Part shown: one piece after another, positions 7,739-16,553 of the stretch
Layout: every line of letters starts with the position of its first letter
Numbering within the stretch: position 1 is the first letter of the stretch
NCBI RefSeq assembly: GCF_030263895.1
Contig: NZ_CP127161.1
Span: 992,001-1,056,000 of the forward strand
DNA length: 64,000 nucleotides
Direction of reading: 5' to 3'
DNA from: Proteiniborus sp. MB09-C3
GTDB lineage: Bacteria; Bacillota; Clostridia; Tissierellales; Proteiniboraceae
Program-made: the position numbers and the translations under genes
The notes under the pieces: generated by a model
The model's input: only the letters and a program-made list of their open reading frames with translations
What the model was told of the DNA's origin: nothing
Database searches by the model: none

Positions 7739-8869
7739 ATGGCAAATATACAGTTAATCGCAACATCCACATTTGGACTTGAGGCCGTAGTAAAGAGAGA
7801 GGTAGAAAAGCTCGGATATAAAGATATTACAGTAGAAAATGGGAAAGTTACTTTTAGTTGCGATGAGTCGGGGATACCTAAAGCAAATTTATGGCTAAGG
7901 ACTGCAGATAGAGTTTTGTTAAAACTAGGTGAGTTTAAGGCTCTATCCTTTGAAGAGCTTTTTCAAGGGACTAAAGCACTTCCTTGGGATGAATGGATAA
8001 CAGAGGATGGAGAATTCACTGTCACTGGAAAATCCGTAAACTCTAAGCTTTTTAGTGTTTCTGATTGTCAGGCAATAGTAAAGAAGGCAGTAGTTGAAAA
8101 GCTAAAAGAAAAATATAAAACAGAATGGTTTAAGGAAGATGGACCTAAATTCACTATTCAGGTATCTATTCTTAAGGATATAGCAACACTTACTATTGAT
8201 ACAAGCGGAGAAGGATTACATAAAAGAGGATATAGGGTAGAAAATGTAGAAGCCCCTATTAAAGAAACACTAGCAGCTGCTAGTGTTAGCTTAAGCTATT
8301 GGAATTCTGGCAGAATATTATTAGATCCTTTTTGTGGCTCTGGAACAATACCTATAGAAGCAGCTATGATAGGTAAAAATATAGCTCCAGGATTACAGAG
8401 AAGCTTTGCATCAGAAGAATGGCCTAGAATAGGAGAAGCTCTATGGAAAGAAGCAAGAAAAGAGGCATTTAAAGCTATCAATCAAGATTTAGACATGAAA
8501 ATATATGCCTCGGATATAAATCCTAAAGCAATAGAGGCTGCAAGGGAAAATGCTTATGAAGCAGGGGTAGATGAATGTATAACCTTTGAAGTTAAGGATA
8601 TGTCTAAAGTAAATATAAGAGATGATTATGGAGTCATTGTATGTAATCCACCCTATGGCGAAAGACTAGGAGAAAAAAGTGAAGCAGAGGAGCTTTATAG
8701 GGAGATGGGCAAGGTATTCAAAAAATTAGATACTTGGTCTGTTTATGTAATTACATCAAATGAGGATTTCGAAAAGCTATACGGCAAAAAAGCAGATAAG
8801 AAAAGAAAACTATTTAATGGCAGGATAAAGGTAGATTATTATCAGTATTATGGACCTAGACCTATCTAA
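7739..8869 (+). CDS. THUMP-domain SAM-dependent RNA methyltransferase (YpsC/RlmL family)
   Basis: The 376-residue protein has an N-terminal ferredoxin-like/THUMP region (about 1-160) and a Rossmann methyltransferase domain with the SAM motif DPFCGSGT and the catalytic NPPYGER motif typical of N2-guanine methyltransferases. Family members methylate guanine N2 in 23S rRNA (RlmL G2445 in Escherichia coli; YpsC in Bacillus). The length fits the single-domain YpsC form rather than the fused E. coli RlmKL. It appears to be transcribed alone or with the small cupin gene 29 bp downstream. Confidence 0.92.
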   Translation: MANIQLIATSTFGLEAVVKREVEKLGYKDITVENGKVTFSCDESGIPKANLWLRTADRVLLKLGEFKALSFEELFQGTKALPWDEWITEDGEFTVTGKSVNSKLFSVSDCQAIVKKAVVEKLKEKYKTEWFKEDGPKFTIQVSILKDIATLTIDTSGEGLHKRGYRVENVEAPIKETLAAASVSLSYWNSGRILLDPFCGSGTIPIEAAMIGKNIAPGLQRSFASEEWPRIGEALWKEARKEAFKAINQDLDMKIYASDINPKAIEAARENAYEAGVDECITFEVKDMSKVNIRDDYGVIVCNPPYGERLGEKSEAEELYREMGKVFKKLDTWSVYVITSNEDFEKLYGKKADKKRKLFNGRIKVDYYQYYGPRPI

Positions 8870-8898
8870 ATGATTATAAATTATAAGGGGGTTTTGTC

Positions 8899-9246
8899 AT
8901 GATAGTATCACACAAAAATGATGTAAAGGCAATGAAAATTGAAAACCCACAAGCAAAAGAAGCAGCAATGAAAGTGCTGGTGTCACCTACAGAAGGGTGG
9001 GAAGGTTATGTAATGCGTATCTTAGAGATTGAAGCTGGAGGATATACTCCGAAGCATAGCCATCCTTGGCCACACATAAACTATGTAATAAGTGGCAGGG
9101 GAAGACTGCATCTAGATGGAAAAGACATAGATGTAGAAGCAGGCTCATTTGCCTATGTACCATCAAATAAGGAGCATCAGTTTTCAAATGTTGGCAATGA
9201 ACTATTTGAATTTATCTGCATAGTGCCAAAAGAAGGGCATAAATAG
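8899..9246 (+). CDS. Small cupin-domain protein
   Basis: This 115-residue single-cupin protein has the two conserved motifs: motif 1 around PKHSHPWPHINYVISG with metal-binding histidines, and motif 2 around AYVPSNKEHQF. The start follows AAGGGGG. Such small cupins are varied in function (isomerases, dioxygenases, binding proteins) and no substrate can be assigned. It is 29 bp from the methyltransferase gene and ends at a bidirectional terminator. Confidence 0.88.
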   Translation: MIVSHKNDVKAMKIENPQAKEAAMKVLVSPTEGWEGYVMRILEIEAGGYTPKHSHPWPHINYVISGRGRLHLDGKDIDVEAGSFAYVPSNKEHQFSNVGNELFEFICIVPKEGHK

Positions 9247-9254
9247 AATAAAGT

Positions 9255-9302
9255 AAAGGGCTATTCCTATGATTATTTAAAATCATATGGAATAGCCCTT
9301 GT
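9255..9302. terminator. Bidirectional terminator between the cupin gene and hcp
   Basis: AAAGGGCTATTCC and GGAATAGCCCTT form a long stem between convergent genes, with an A-run on the left and T-run on the right so that it can act on both strands. Confidence 0.88.
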
Positions 9303-9305
9303 TTT

Positions 9306-10952
9306 CTATGCTCCCATGAACATTTTCATGTCATCTTCCACATTTGTAATTCCACCTATCCCAAATGTTTCAACTAATACCTTAGCCACATTTGGAGATA
9401 GAAATGCCGGTAGAGTTGGTCCTAAGTGAATATTTTTAACTCCTAAATATAGAAGTGCTAATAATACAATTACAGCTTTTTGCTCATACCATGCAATGTT
9501 ATATGATATTGGAAGCTCATTTATATCATTTAATTCAAATACTTCTTTTAATTTTAGCGCAATTACTGCAAGAGAATAGGAGTCATTACATTGTCCTGCA
9601 TCTAATACTCTTGGAATTCCACCTATATCTCCTAACTCAAGCTTATTATATTTATATTTTGCACAGCCTGCTGTAAGGATTACAGTGTCCTTTGGCAAAG
9701 CCTTAGCAAATTCAGTATAATAATCTCTTGACTTCATTCTTCCGTCACAGCCTGCCATAACAAAGAATCTCTTTATAGCACCTGATTTAACAGCATCTAC
9801 AACCTTATCTGCAAGACTTAATACAGTATTGTGAGCAAATCCACCAACTATTTCACCTGTTTCGATTTCTGTAGGGGAAGCACATTTTTTAGCATGCTCA
9901 ATTACTTGAGAAAAGTCTTTCCTGCCATTAGCATCTGGCATTATATGTGTCAATCCATCAAAGCCTACTGCACCAGTTGTATATATTCTATCCTTATATG
10001 AATCCTTCGGTGGAACTAAACAGTTTGTAGTTAATATTACAGGGCCATTGAAGCTATCAAATTCCTTATCCTGCTTCCACCAAGCATTTCCATAGTTGCC
10101 TGCAAAATGAGAATATTTTTTAAATGCTGGATAATAGTGGGCAGGCAGCATTTCACCGTGAGTATAGATATCTACTCCAGTTCCCTCAGTTTGCTTTAAG
10201 ATTTCCTCAAAGTCTTTTAGGTCGTGTCCGCTTACTAATATTGCTGGGTTATTTCTTACCCCTATATCTACCTTAGTTATTTCAGGATGCCCATAAGTGC
10301 TAGTGTTAGCTTTGTCTAATAAGGCCATTACATCTACGCCGTGCTTTCCACATTCCATCACAAGGGCTACTAGTTCATCTGCTGATAGGCTATTATCAGT
10401 AGTAGCTACTAAAGCCTTTCCTATAAATGAATATACTCCAGCATCTTCATAACCTAGATTGATGGCATGTTCAGCATATGCAGCCATACCTTTAAGTCCA
10501 TATGTCAATAATTCTCTTAAAGATCTCACATCTTCATTTTCTGTAGCTAAAATTCCTACATATTTAGATTTTTTATCAAATACTTCCTCTGAATCTGAAT
10601 ACCAAGTTGCAGAATCATGTGTAATATCTACTATGCTTCCTCCAGCCTTTATTACTGATTCTTTAATTTCATCTCTAAGCTTCAATGCTTCTTTGATTCT
10701 AGCGACAAAACGAGCTTTATCAAAGTTTGCATTAGTTATAGTCATGAAGAGACCTTCGATTATAAAATGATCTGCTTTTTTTGTATCTAATTTTAATTCC
10801 CTAGCTTTATTGTTGTAGAATGAGATACCTTTTAGTGAGTAGATAAGTAAGTCCTGTAAATTGGCTACCTCAGCAGGCTTACCACATACTCCTCTAATTG
10901 TACAGCCGGCACCTTTAGCTGTTTCTTGACATTGAAAGCAAAACATACTCAT
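9306..10952 (-). CDS. hcp: Hybrid-cluster protein (hydroxylamine/NO reductase), class I
   Basis: The 548-residue protein matches Hcp over its whole length. The N-terminal cysteine pattern is C5-X2-C8-X8-C17-X5-C23, the class I spacing found in strict anaerobes, which binds a cubane cluster. Hybrid-cluster signatures follow, for example [22 protein letters not shown] and [11 protein letters not shown]. Hcp reduces nitric oxide (and hydroxylamine in vitro) and protects against nitrosative stress. The ATG is preceded by GGGAGGAG. An FNR/CRP-type palindrome lies upstream (11069). No hcr reductase is adjacent. Confidence 0.97.
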   Translation of the reverse strand: MSMFCFQCQETAKGAGCTIRGVCGKPAEVANLQDLLIYSLKGISFYNNKARELKLDTKKADHFIIEGLFMTITNANFDKARFVARIKEALKLRDEIKESVIKAGGSIVDITHDSATWYSDSEEVFDKKSKYVGILATENEDVRSLRELLTYGLKGMAAYAEHAINLGYEDAGVYSFIGKALVATTDNSLSADELVALVMECGKHGVDVMALLDKANTSTYGHPEITKVDIGVRNNPAILVSGHDLKDFEEILKQTEGTGVDIYTHGEMLPAHYYPAFKKYSHFAGNYGNAWWKQDKEFDSFNGPVILTTNCLVPPKDSYKDRIYTTGAVGFDGLTHIMPDANGRKDFSQVIEHAKKCASPTEIETGEIVGGFAHNTVLSLADKVVDAVKSGAIKRFFVMAGCDGRMKSRDYYTEFAKALPKDTVILTAGCAKYKYNKLELGDIGGIPRVLDAGQCNDSYSLAVIALKLKEVFELNDINELPISYNIAWYEQKAVIVLLALLYLGVKNIHLGPTLPAFLSPNVAKVLVETFGIGGITNVEDDMKMFMGA

Positions 10953-11015
10953 TAAAAACTCCTCCCTTTAATTGGTGATATTTATATTGAAAATTATTAT
11001 AAACTAAAGTTTCTA

Positions 11016-11044
11016 TCTATATAATAAAAGAGAAGAAATTACAA
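11016..11044 (-). promoter_or_regulatory. Probable hcp promoter
   Basis: On the minus strand TTGTAA (11039-11044) and TATAGA (11016-11021) are 17 bp apart, about 60 bp upstream of the hcp start codon. Confidence 0.5.
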
Positions 11045-11068
11045 AGCCGTGATTGGCATCAAATAAAA

Positions 11069-11086
11069 TTGTGATATATGTCACGA
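11069..11086. promoter_or_regulatory. FNR/CRP-family-like binding site in the hcp/PduO intergenic region
   Basis: TTGTGA-TATATG-TCACGA is a near-perfect palindrome of the CRP/FNR type. It is centred roughly 68 bp upstream of the predicted hcp start of transcription. hcp genes of anaerobes are often controlled by the CRP/FNR-family regulator HcpR, so this is a plausible site; it could also act on the divergent gene at 11154. Confidence 0.5.
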
Positions 11087-11153
11087 AAAATAAATAAAAA
11101 ATAGAATACGGGGTATATCTTGATTATAGTAATAAATAGAGGAGGTGTAATAT

Positions 11154-11681
11154 ATGAGTGTATATACTAAGACTGGAGATAAAGGTCAAACCAGTTTGTT
11201 TGATAACAAAAGAGTAGATAAAGATGATATAAGAGTGGAAAGCTATGGCACAATAGATGAACTGAATACCTTGCTAGGTTTATCAAAAAATTATATACGA
11301 GATGAGGAGATATACAGGCTTATTCATCAAATTCAAAGGAAGCTATTTGATGTGGGGGCAGAATTAGCTACAGAGGATGAAAATAAAAAACCAGCTACAA
11401 TAAAGGAAGACGAAGTAATCTTTTTAGAGAAGGAAATAGATAAATACACAGAAAAAATAAAAAAGCCTGATCATTTTATAGTACCAGGAGCAGGTAAGGC
11501 ATCAGCTTTTTTACATGTCGCAAGAACTGTTTGTAGAAGAGCTGAACGAAGAATAATTACACTATCAAAGGAAGTACAGGTAAATCCCCATCTAATCAAA
11601 TATGTAAACAGATTGTCTGATTTAATATATATACTTTCAAGATATATTGAAGATGGATTTGAGGAAGTGAATTTCAATTAG
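11154..11681 (+). CDS. Cob(I)alamin adenosyltransferase, PduO type
   Basis: The 175-residue protein starts with VYTKTGDKGQTSLF, the ATP-binding motif of PduO-type ATP:cob(I)alamin adenosyltransferases. It also has SYGTIDELN and the RTVCRRAER active-site helix. It transfers the adenosyl group of ATP to cobalamin, making the cofactor needed by methylmalonyl-CoA mutase, which is encoded at 59743-61867. The start follows GAGGAGGTG. It is divergent from hcp and ends at a terminator shared with the convergent gene. Confidence 0.95.
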   Translation: MSVYTKTGDKGQTSLFDNKRVDKDDIRVESYGTIDELNTLLGLSKNYIRDEEIYRLIHQIQRKLFDVGAELATEDENKKPATIKEDEVIFLEKEIDKYTEKIKKPDHFIVPGAGKASAFLHVARTVCRRAERRIITLSKEVQVNPHLIKYVNRLSDLIYILSRYIEDGFEEVNFN

Positions 11682-11684
11682 AAA

Positions 11685-11722
11685 AAATAAGGCAGGCCTA
11701 TAGCTGATATAGACCTGCTCTA
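11685..11722. terminator. Bidirectional terminator between convergent genes
   Basis: GCAGGCCTATA and TATAGACCTGC form a stem with one mismatch. On the minus strand it is followed by a T-rich run, so it best serves the gene at 11724. Confidence 0.75.
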
Positions 11723-11723
11723 T

Positions 11724-12110
11724 TTAATAATACCCACCAAATTGACTTGCAACGCTTATTCCTACTACTAGGGCTATGATTATGCCTATAACTGCTAGAA
11801 CAAGTCCTACAATGATTAGAATACCTTGAAGCTTCAAATATGAACCTAAGCTTTCAAAAATACCATTGATTTCTCTTGCATCTCCTGCTAAGTATCTATC
11901 CACAGATGTTTTAGCATTTCTAAGCTTTACTCCTAGTATAATTTGAATAATTCCGGGAATTAGAGAGACCCCAAAGGTTGCAATTGCGCCTAGACATGTA
12001 AGAGCACCTGTTATGATAGTCATTATACCTACGAAGCCAGACCATTTACTTATTGTTTCTAGCAAATTTCTGTCTGGTGTAGAGTATGTTGCTTGATTTA
12101 AGTTATCCAA
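11724..12110 (-). CDS. Small membrane protein, probably DUF5362 family
   Basis: The 128-residue protein has three hydrophobic segments (about 25-45, 48-66 and 95-122). A polar stretch with AKTSVDRYLAGD lies between the second and third. The overall look fits the DUF5362 family of small clostridial membrane proteins of unknown function; the family name is a recollection, not a computed match. The start is preceded by AGGAGGTG. Neighbours give no functional hint. Confidence 0.75.
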   Translation of the reverse strand: MDNLNQATYSTPDRNLLETISKWSGFVGIMTIITGALTCLGAIATFGVSLIPGIIQIILGVKLRNAKTSVDRYLAGDAREINGIFESLGSYLKLQGILIIVGLVLAVIGIIIALVVGISVASQFGGYY

Positions 12111-12373
12111 TCTAAATTCACCTCCTTTTTTTCAGATTATAATTAGATTATATAATAATCTTATGCGGTATATCAAATAATTATTGGAACATCTTTTGTC
12201 GTAAACATGAATCTAGTAAAACAATAGATTTATGATATAATACTATAAATAAGTATTTTAAATATATGCATCATATGAATTTTAGCATAGATTATATAAT
12301 ATAGTGTAAGATATGATTTGAATTAAGAGTTTAATTTATTTATATGCATTTATAGATAAAGGGGGGATAGAAT

Positions 12374-13498
12374 TTGATTCAAGAACCTAAGAGAATATTT
12401 ATTAATGACAGAATAAAAAAAGATGAGATTATTTCTTATGAAGTTCTAGATGGTATGGTAGACTGGGTACGTGTTATTGACAGGAATGGAATTATTATAT
12501 ATGCAAACAAATCAATGGAAGATGAATTGGGTAAGGACATTGTTGGTAAAAAATGCTATTCTGCTCTTGGGAAGTGTTCTGCTTGTAGCAGATGTATTTC
12601 CTCAACCACTGTAAGTACGGGAGAGGTAGTAGAGAAAGAAGAAAATATAGGCGATAGGATATTTTCAGTTAAGAGTTCACCAGTTAAAGATCCAGACGGC
12701 AATATTTATGCAGCTGTTGAAGTGTTTAGGGATGTAACCAAGGAAAGGAAGCTTGAAAAGGAAATAATTAAGAAGAATGAAAAGATGAGCAAGGATTTGT
12801 CTTTTGCGAGAACTATTCAGAAAAATATATTACCAAAGCAAGGAACATTAGGTCCTCTTAATGTGGATTATTTATATTTTCCCTCTGAAATGTTGAGTGG
12901 AGATATTTTCGACATAAATAAAATTAATGAAAACCTTATAGGTATTTACATTAGCGATGTAGTAGGACATGGAATTACAGCATCAATAATGACAATGTTT
13001 GTTAGACAGGCTATGAAATCAATAAAATATGATTATTTAGAACCAAGCAAAGCCATTAGCGAACTACATCAGAAGTTCCTAGACTTGAATCTTGATACGG
13101 ATAAGTATTTTTCTATATTTTATGGTATTTTCGATAAAAGGGATAATACTTTTAGATATGTTAATGGTGGACACAATTGTATTCCTTTACATATTAATTG
13201 TAATGGAATAGAATTTTTAGAGTCTAAAGGCTATCCAATCACTTGTCTGTTTGACAGCATTAAATATGAAGAGAAGTCTGTTAAACTCCAAAAAGGGGAT
13301 AAAATGTTATTCTATACTGATGGAGTAATTGAAACTAGAAATGAAAAGGGAGAATTATTTGGTTTCGATAGATTGATAGATATAACAAGTAAAAACAAAG
13401 ACAATCTTTTAAGTGCCATAGAGAAGAGTCTTAATGAATTTAAATATAAAGATGTAGATGATGATTTCGCATTGTTAACTGTTGAAATAATGAATTGA
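12374..13498 (+). CDS. PAS domain protein with SpoIIE/RsbU-type PP2C phosphatase domain
   Basis: The 374-residue cytoplasmic protein starts at TTG behind GGGGGG. Residues about 20-130 form a PAS domain with an unusual cluster of four cysteines (KCYSALGKCSACSRC), which could bind a metal, cluster or haem or act as a redox switch (inference). A short coiled linker leads to a PP2C-like domain (about 155-374) with SGDIFDI, SDVVGHGI and a final DDFALLT, the metal-binding pattern of SpoIIE/RsbU serine phosphatases. Such proteins dephosphorylate anti-anti-sigma factors. No anti-sigma or anti-anti-sigma gene is next to it. Confidence 0.9.
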   Translation: MIQEPKRIFINDRIKKDEIISYEVLDGMVDWVRVIDRNGIIIYANKSMEDELGKDIVGKKCYSALGKCSACSRCISSTTVSTGEVVEKEENIGDRIFSVKSSPVKDPDGNIYAAVEVFRDVTKERKLEKEIIKKNEKMSKDLSFARTIQKNILPKQGTLGPLNVDYLYFPSEMLSGDIFDINKINENLIGIYISDVVGHGITASIMTMFVRQAMKSIKYDYLEPSKAISELHQKFLDLNLDTDKYFSIFYGIFDKRDNTFRYVNGGHNCIPLHINCNGIEFLESKGYPITCLFDSIKYEEKSVKLQKGDKMLFYTDGVIETRNEKGELFGFDRLIDITSKNKDNLLSAIEKSLNEFKYKDVDDDFALLTVEIMN

Positions 13499-13565
13499 GA
13501 AGCTGAGCAACCAGCTGGGGATAATAAGTTACTGTATAAGTGACTAGGACAAAAGGGGGATATAA

Positions 13566-14906
13566 GTGCAGAATATTTTTTTAGACTTTTCAAATTCAAT
13601 GGTTTTAGAATCAGAGATTGAAAATATTAAAGAAGAAGTATTTACTGCCCATGAAGTATTACAAAGCAGAGCGGGTCTGGGGAAAGAGTATTTAGGCTGG
13701 ATGGATTATCCTATTAATTATGACAGGAAAGAATTCGAAAGGATAAAGAGAGCCGCAGCTAAAATAAAAAATGATTCTCAGGCACTAATAGTAATCGGTA
13801 TAGGTGGATCATACTTAGGTGCAAAGGCTACCATTGAAGCTCTAAGTCATTCATTCTATAATTTACTTCCCGTGGATGAAAGAAAAACACCAGAGATACA
13901 CTTTGTTGGAAATAATATTAGCACTAAATATTTAGTAGATTTATTGGATATTGTAAAGGGGAAGGATATAAGCATAAATGTTATATCAAAGTCAGGCACT
14001 ACTACAGAGCCTGCTATTGCATTTAGAATATTTAAAGAATATATTGAGAAAAAGTATGGCAGAGAAGAAGCCTCAAAAAGAATATATGTGACAACGGATA
14101 AAGAAAAGGGAGCATTAAAAAAACTTGCAGAAGATGAGAAATATGAAACCTTTGTTGTACCTGATGATATAGGAGGTAGATTTTCTGTACTTACTCCTGT
14201 AGGACTACTTCCTATTGCAGCTGCTGGTATAGATATTGAGCTGTTAATGGAGGGAGCAAGATCAGCAAGAGAAGAGTACTGTCTTAAGGATTTAGAGGAA
14301 AACCATTGCTATATGTACGCTGCTATTAGAAATATACTTTATAGAAAAGGAAAAAATGTAGAAATATTAGCTAGCTATGAGCCTTCAATGCATTATACTG
14401 CCGAATGGTGGAAACAGCTTTATGGAGAAAGCGAGGGAAAAAATGGGAAAGGAATATTCCCTACTTCAGCAGATTTTTCTACAGATCTTCATTCCTTAGG
14501 ACAATACATACAAGATGGCAGAAGATTTTTATTTGAAACAACAATAAATATTGGAAGTATGACGGAGAAAATAAAAATTAATAGCGTAGAATCAGATATT
14601 GATGGTCTAAACTATCTGGCAGGGAAAACTGTAGATTATGTAAACAAAATGGCATTTAAGGGTACAGTCATAGCTCATGTAGATGGAGGAGTACCTAATA
14701 TTATTATAAGTATACCAAAGATAGACGAATTTTATTATGGTAAGCTAATATACTTTTTTGAAAAGGCATGTGCCATAAGTGGATATTTACTGGAAGTAAA
14801 TCCTTTTGATCAGCCTGGAGTTGAGGCCTACAAGAAAAACATGTTTGCCCTATTAGGAAAACCAGGATATGAAAATCTAAAAAAAGAACTGGAAAAAAGA
14901 ATATAG
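13566..14906 (+). CDS. pgi: Glucose-6-phosphate isomerase
   Basis: The 446-residue protein is the usual length of the Firmicute enzyme, which interconverts glucose-6-phosphate and fructose-6-phosphate. It carries [11 protein letters not shown], the sugar-phosphate site [23 protein letters not shown] and the region [12 protein letters not shown]. The start is GTG behind AAGGGGG. It stands 67 bp after the phosphatase gene and is followed by a good terminator. Confidence 0.97.
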   Translation: MQNIFLDFSNSMVLESEIENIKEEVFTAHEVLQSRAGLGKEYLGWMDYPINYDRKEFERIKRAAAKIKNDSQALIVIGIGGSYLGAKATIEALSHSFYNLLPVDERKTPEIHFVGNNISTKYLVDLLDIVKGKDISINVISKSGTTTEPAIAFRIFKEYIEKKYGREEASKRIYVTTDKEKGALKKLAEDEKYETFVVPDDIGGRFSVLTPVGLLPIAAAGIDIELLMEGARSAREEYCLKDLEENHCYMYAAIRNILYRKGKNVEILASYEPSMHYTAEWWKQLYGESEGKNGKGIFPTSADFSTDLHSLGQYIQDGRRFLFETTINIGSMTEKIKINSVESDIDGLNYLAGKTVDYVNKMAFKGTVIAHVDGGVPNIIISIPKIDEFYYGKLIYFFEKACAISGYLLEVNPFDQPGVEAYKKNMFALLGKPGYENLKKELEKRI

Positions 14907-14981
14907 AATCAGTTGGATAGATTAGTAGAAGCAAATGGCTATTAAAGTTTGATTCATAAAATTGAAATAAAGGCTGAAGAA

Positions 14982-15019
14982 AATCCGTAGACACATAATA
15001 TCAAGTCTACGGATTTTTA
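14982..15019 (+). terminator. Terminator after pgi
   Basis: AATCCGTAGAC and GTCTACGGATT form a perfect 11-bp stem followed by TTT. It lies between convergent genes and could also slow transcription from the minus strand. Confidence 0.82.
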
Positions 15020-15078
15020 ATAGCTTTGAACCAAACTTTATTCAAGTTTTAGTGAAATGAGTACTACTAATTTTTCTT

Positions 15079-15810
15079 CTAATCGCTAAGATTATCAATA
15101 GGTCTTACATACTTTAACTCTGTTTTTTTGTTAAGACTAGGTATTACTATATTATCTTTTTTAGTAATATTGACCTTAAGGCGCAGCTGCCTTTTCATAC
15201 TATCCAATATTCCACCCCTAAAGGTCATATTTGACTCTAGTTCCTTAGGGTCTCCTATAGCCCTTACAATTATTGGAGTACTGATAACATGGTCATCAAA
15301 TATCAATGTGTTATTTTCTGCTATAAGTGTTGAATACGAAGTATATCTTATATCATTTACTGATATGGCTTCTGCATTGGCAGCATTCAGAGAACTAATT
15401 ATCTGTAAAAGATAATCATAATTATATGCTACAATGCTGGTGCCATCATCAAAGATAGCTTCTGCCTCAGGTTCATCAATTTCTATTTGAACACCAGAAC
15501 CCTCCATTTCTTTATATCCTAAAAACATATTATATTTTTCTAGCTCGTTATAAAGAGTCCTTAGGTGATAATCCTTATCAGCTTCTTCTTCTTCAAGCTG
15601 CTTAATCTTACCTTCGATTTCTGCTAAGTCTTTTTTAGCTTGTGCTTTTTGGCTTTCCAGATTATTAAGCTCTGCCAATAAGGCTTTAGATTTAGCAATG
15701 GGATTAGCACCATCGGTAACATTCTGAGTAGTTTTAAATTGTATAGAAAGTATTACCCCTAAAAGTACACAAACTAGAAAAACTGACAGCATACCTTTTA
15801 TATTTTTCAA
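15079..15810 (-). CDS. DUF881 family membrane-anchored coiled-coil protein
   Basis: The 243-residue protein has one N-terminal transmembrane helix (about 5-24), a coiled-coil stretch (about 40-90, rich in Leu, Lys and Glu) and a C-terminal domain with SLNAANAEAISVNDIRY and the ending of DUF881 proteins (YlxW/YlxX group). In Bacillus these sit near cell-division genes; here it stands alone. A periplasmic or surface role near the division site is only a family-level guess. The start follows TAGGAGGAA. Confidence 0.88.
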   Translation of the reverse strand: MKNIKGMLSVFLVCVLLGVILSIQFKTTQNVTDGANPIAKSKALLAELNNLESQKAQAKKDLAEIEGKIKQLEEEEADKDYHLRTLYNELEKYNMFLGYKEMEGSGVQIEIDEPEAEAIFDDGTSIVAYNYDYLLQIISSLNAANAEAISVNDIRYTSYSTLIAENNTLIFDDHVISTPIIVRAIGDPKELESNMTFRGGILDSMKRQLRLKVNITKKDNIVIPSLNKKTELKYVRPIDNLSD

Positions 15811-15994
15811 ATTAATTCCTCCTAGAATTCCTAGTTATAATTATATAATAACCTTTTTGAGAGAAAAAAGAAATTGTTAATAATTATAATTTTTGCGATT
15901 AAAGATAATTAGCAGGAGGAGTGGGTATATTAATTGATATATTTAATACAACAAAAACTATTAGTCATGAGTGATTTAGTCAAGGAGGACGAAT

Positions 15995-16291
15995 ATGGAA
16001 ATAATTATTGATGATAGGGTAAAACAATACTTAAGAGCTTTAGGCAAAAAAACAATTGCAATATATACAGAAACAGTAGGAAGCTGTTGAAGTCCTAGAC
16101 CTGAAATCTTTGTAAGGACTAGGGAGCCGGAGGCGCCTGAAGATTATGATGTATTTGATATAGATAATATTAAAGTGTATTTATATAAAGAGGCTAGTAC
16201 AGAGGGAAAAGTTAGCATAAGTATGTCAGAGCAGGCTTCTGATTTGCCGAATAAGGAAATCGCAGTTAAAGTTATTGACTTAAGCAGGTAA
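15995..16291 (+). CDS. CC/Se-motif selenoprotein (in-frame UGA read as selenocysteine)
   Basis: A strong AAGGAGGA site precedes ATG 15995. The frame runs 31 codons to a TGA at 16088-16090, then continues uninterrupted for 66 more codons to TAA 16289-16291. Read through, it is a 98-residue protein with the motif VGSCUSPRP at Cys31-Sec32. This resembles the small CC/Se-motif (seleno)protein family, whose members carry Cys-Cys or Cys-Sec at this point. A stem follows the UGA at the position of a bacterial SECIS. Coding-like composition continues on both sides of the TGA, and a terminator overlaps the final stop. Function is unknown; a thiol/selenol redox role is likely. A naive reading would give a 31-residue peptide. 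The selenocysteine machinery is not in this window. Confidence 0.85.
16088..16123 (+). promoter_or_regulatory. Candidate bacterial SECIS element
   Basis: Directly after the UGA, AGTCCT (16091-16096) pairs with AGGACT (16115-16120) around an 18-nt apical region. A register-shifted alternative pairs CCTAG (16094-16098) with CTAGG (16119-16123). Bacterial SECIS hairpins lie immediately downstream of the Sec codon within the reading frame, as here. Confidence 0.6.
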
Positions 16292-16305
16292 AACCTGCTT
16301 TTTGT
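16282..16305 (+). terminator. Terminator of the selenoprotein gene
   Basis: AAGCAGGT and ACCTGCTT form a stem that includes the TAA stop, followed by a T-rich run. Confidence 0.85.
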
Positions 16306-16322
16306 TTTTCTGAGGTTTCTTT

Positions 16323-16484
16323 ATTCCTGATAAAAACATTCAGAAAATCGGGTTAGGTCATTTTCTGCAGTTTCGAAACACAAATTTGTTCACTCCCTAC
16401 GGTCGTGCAAATTTGGTTCTCATTGCGTTTGACCTACCTACGATTCTTTCGATAAAAACATTCGAAACAATCGGGTTAGGTCAT
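16323..16484 (-). repeat. Terminator-associated repeat, copy 1 (with an extra partial unit)
   Basis: On the minus strand the segment starts ATGACCTAACCCGATT and contains a first hairpin closed by GACCTA/TAGGTC and a second closed around CAAATTT...AAATTTG. A second, partial unit repeats GACCTAACCCGATTTTC at the far end (16323-16360). It lies just beyond the selenoprotein terminator, in the opposite orientation to the other copies. The family is also at 30316, 34869, 37585 and 40462. Confidence 0.8.
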
Positions 16485-16501
16485 AAATAATAACATAATT
16501 T

Positions 16502-16530
16502 TTGGTTCAAAATATACTGGATAGTATAAT
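16502..16530 (+). promoter_or_regulatory. Probable promoter of the phospholipase C family gene
   Basis: TTGGTT (16502-16507) and TATAAT (16525-16530) are 17 bp apart, 24 bp before the chosen start codon. Confidence 0.55.
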
Positions 16531-16553
16531 AAAAACTTGTGGGAGTGATTTAT

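Noticed and set aside
10459-10770. 103-codon plus-strand frame
   Set aside because: It lies fully antisense inside hcp, whose reading frame is certain.
15995-16090. Treating the frame at 15995 as a 31-residue peptide or a nonsense-mutated pseudogene
   Set aside because: The frame stays open and protein-like after the TGA, the TGA follows a cysteine in a known CC/Se context, and a SECIS-like stem follows.
16323-16484. CRISPR-like repeats
   Set aside because: The repeated words are not evenly spaced, there are no unique spacers of equal length, and no cas genes are present.
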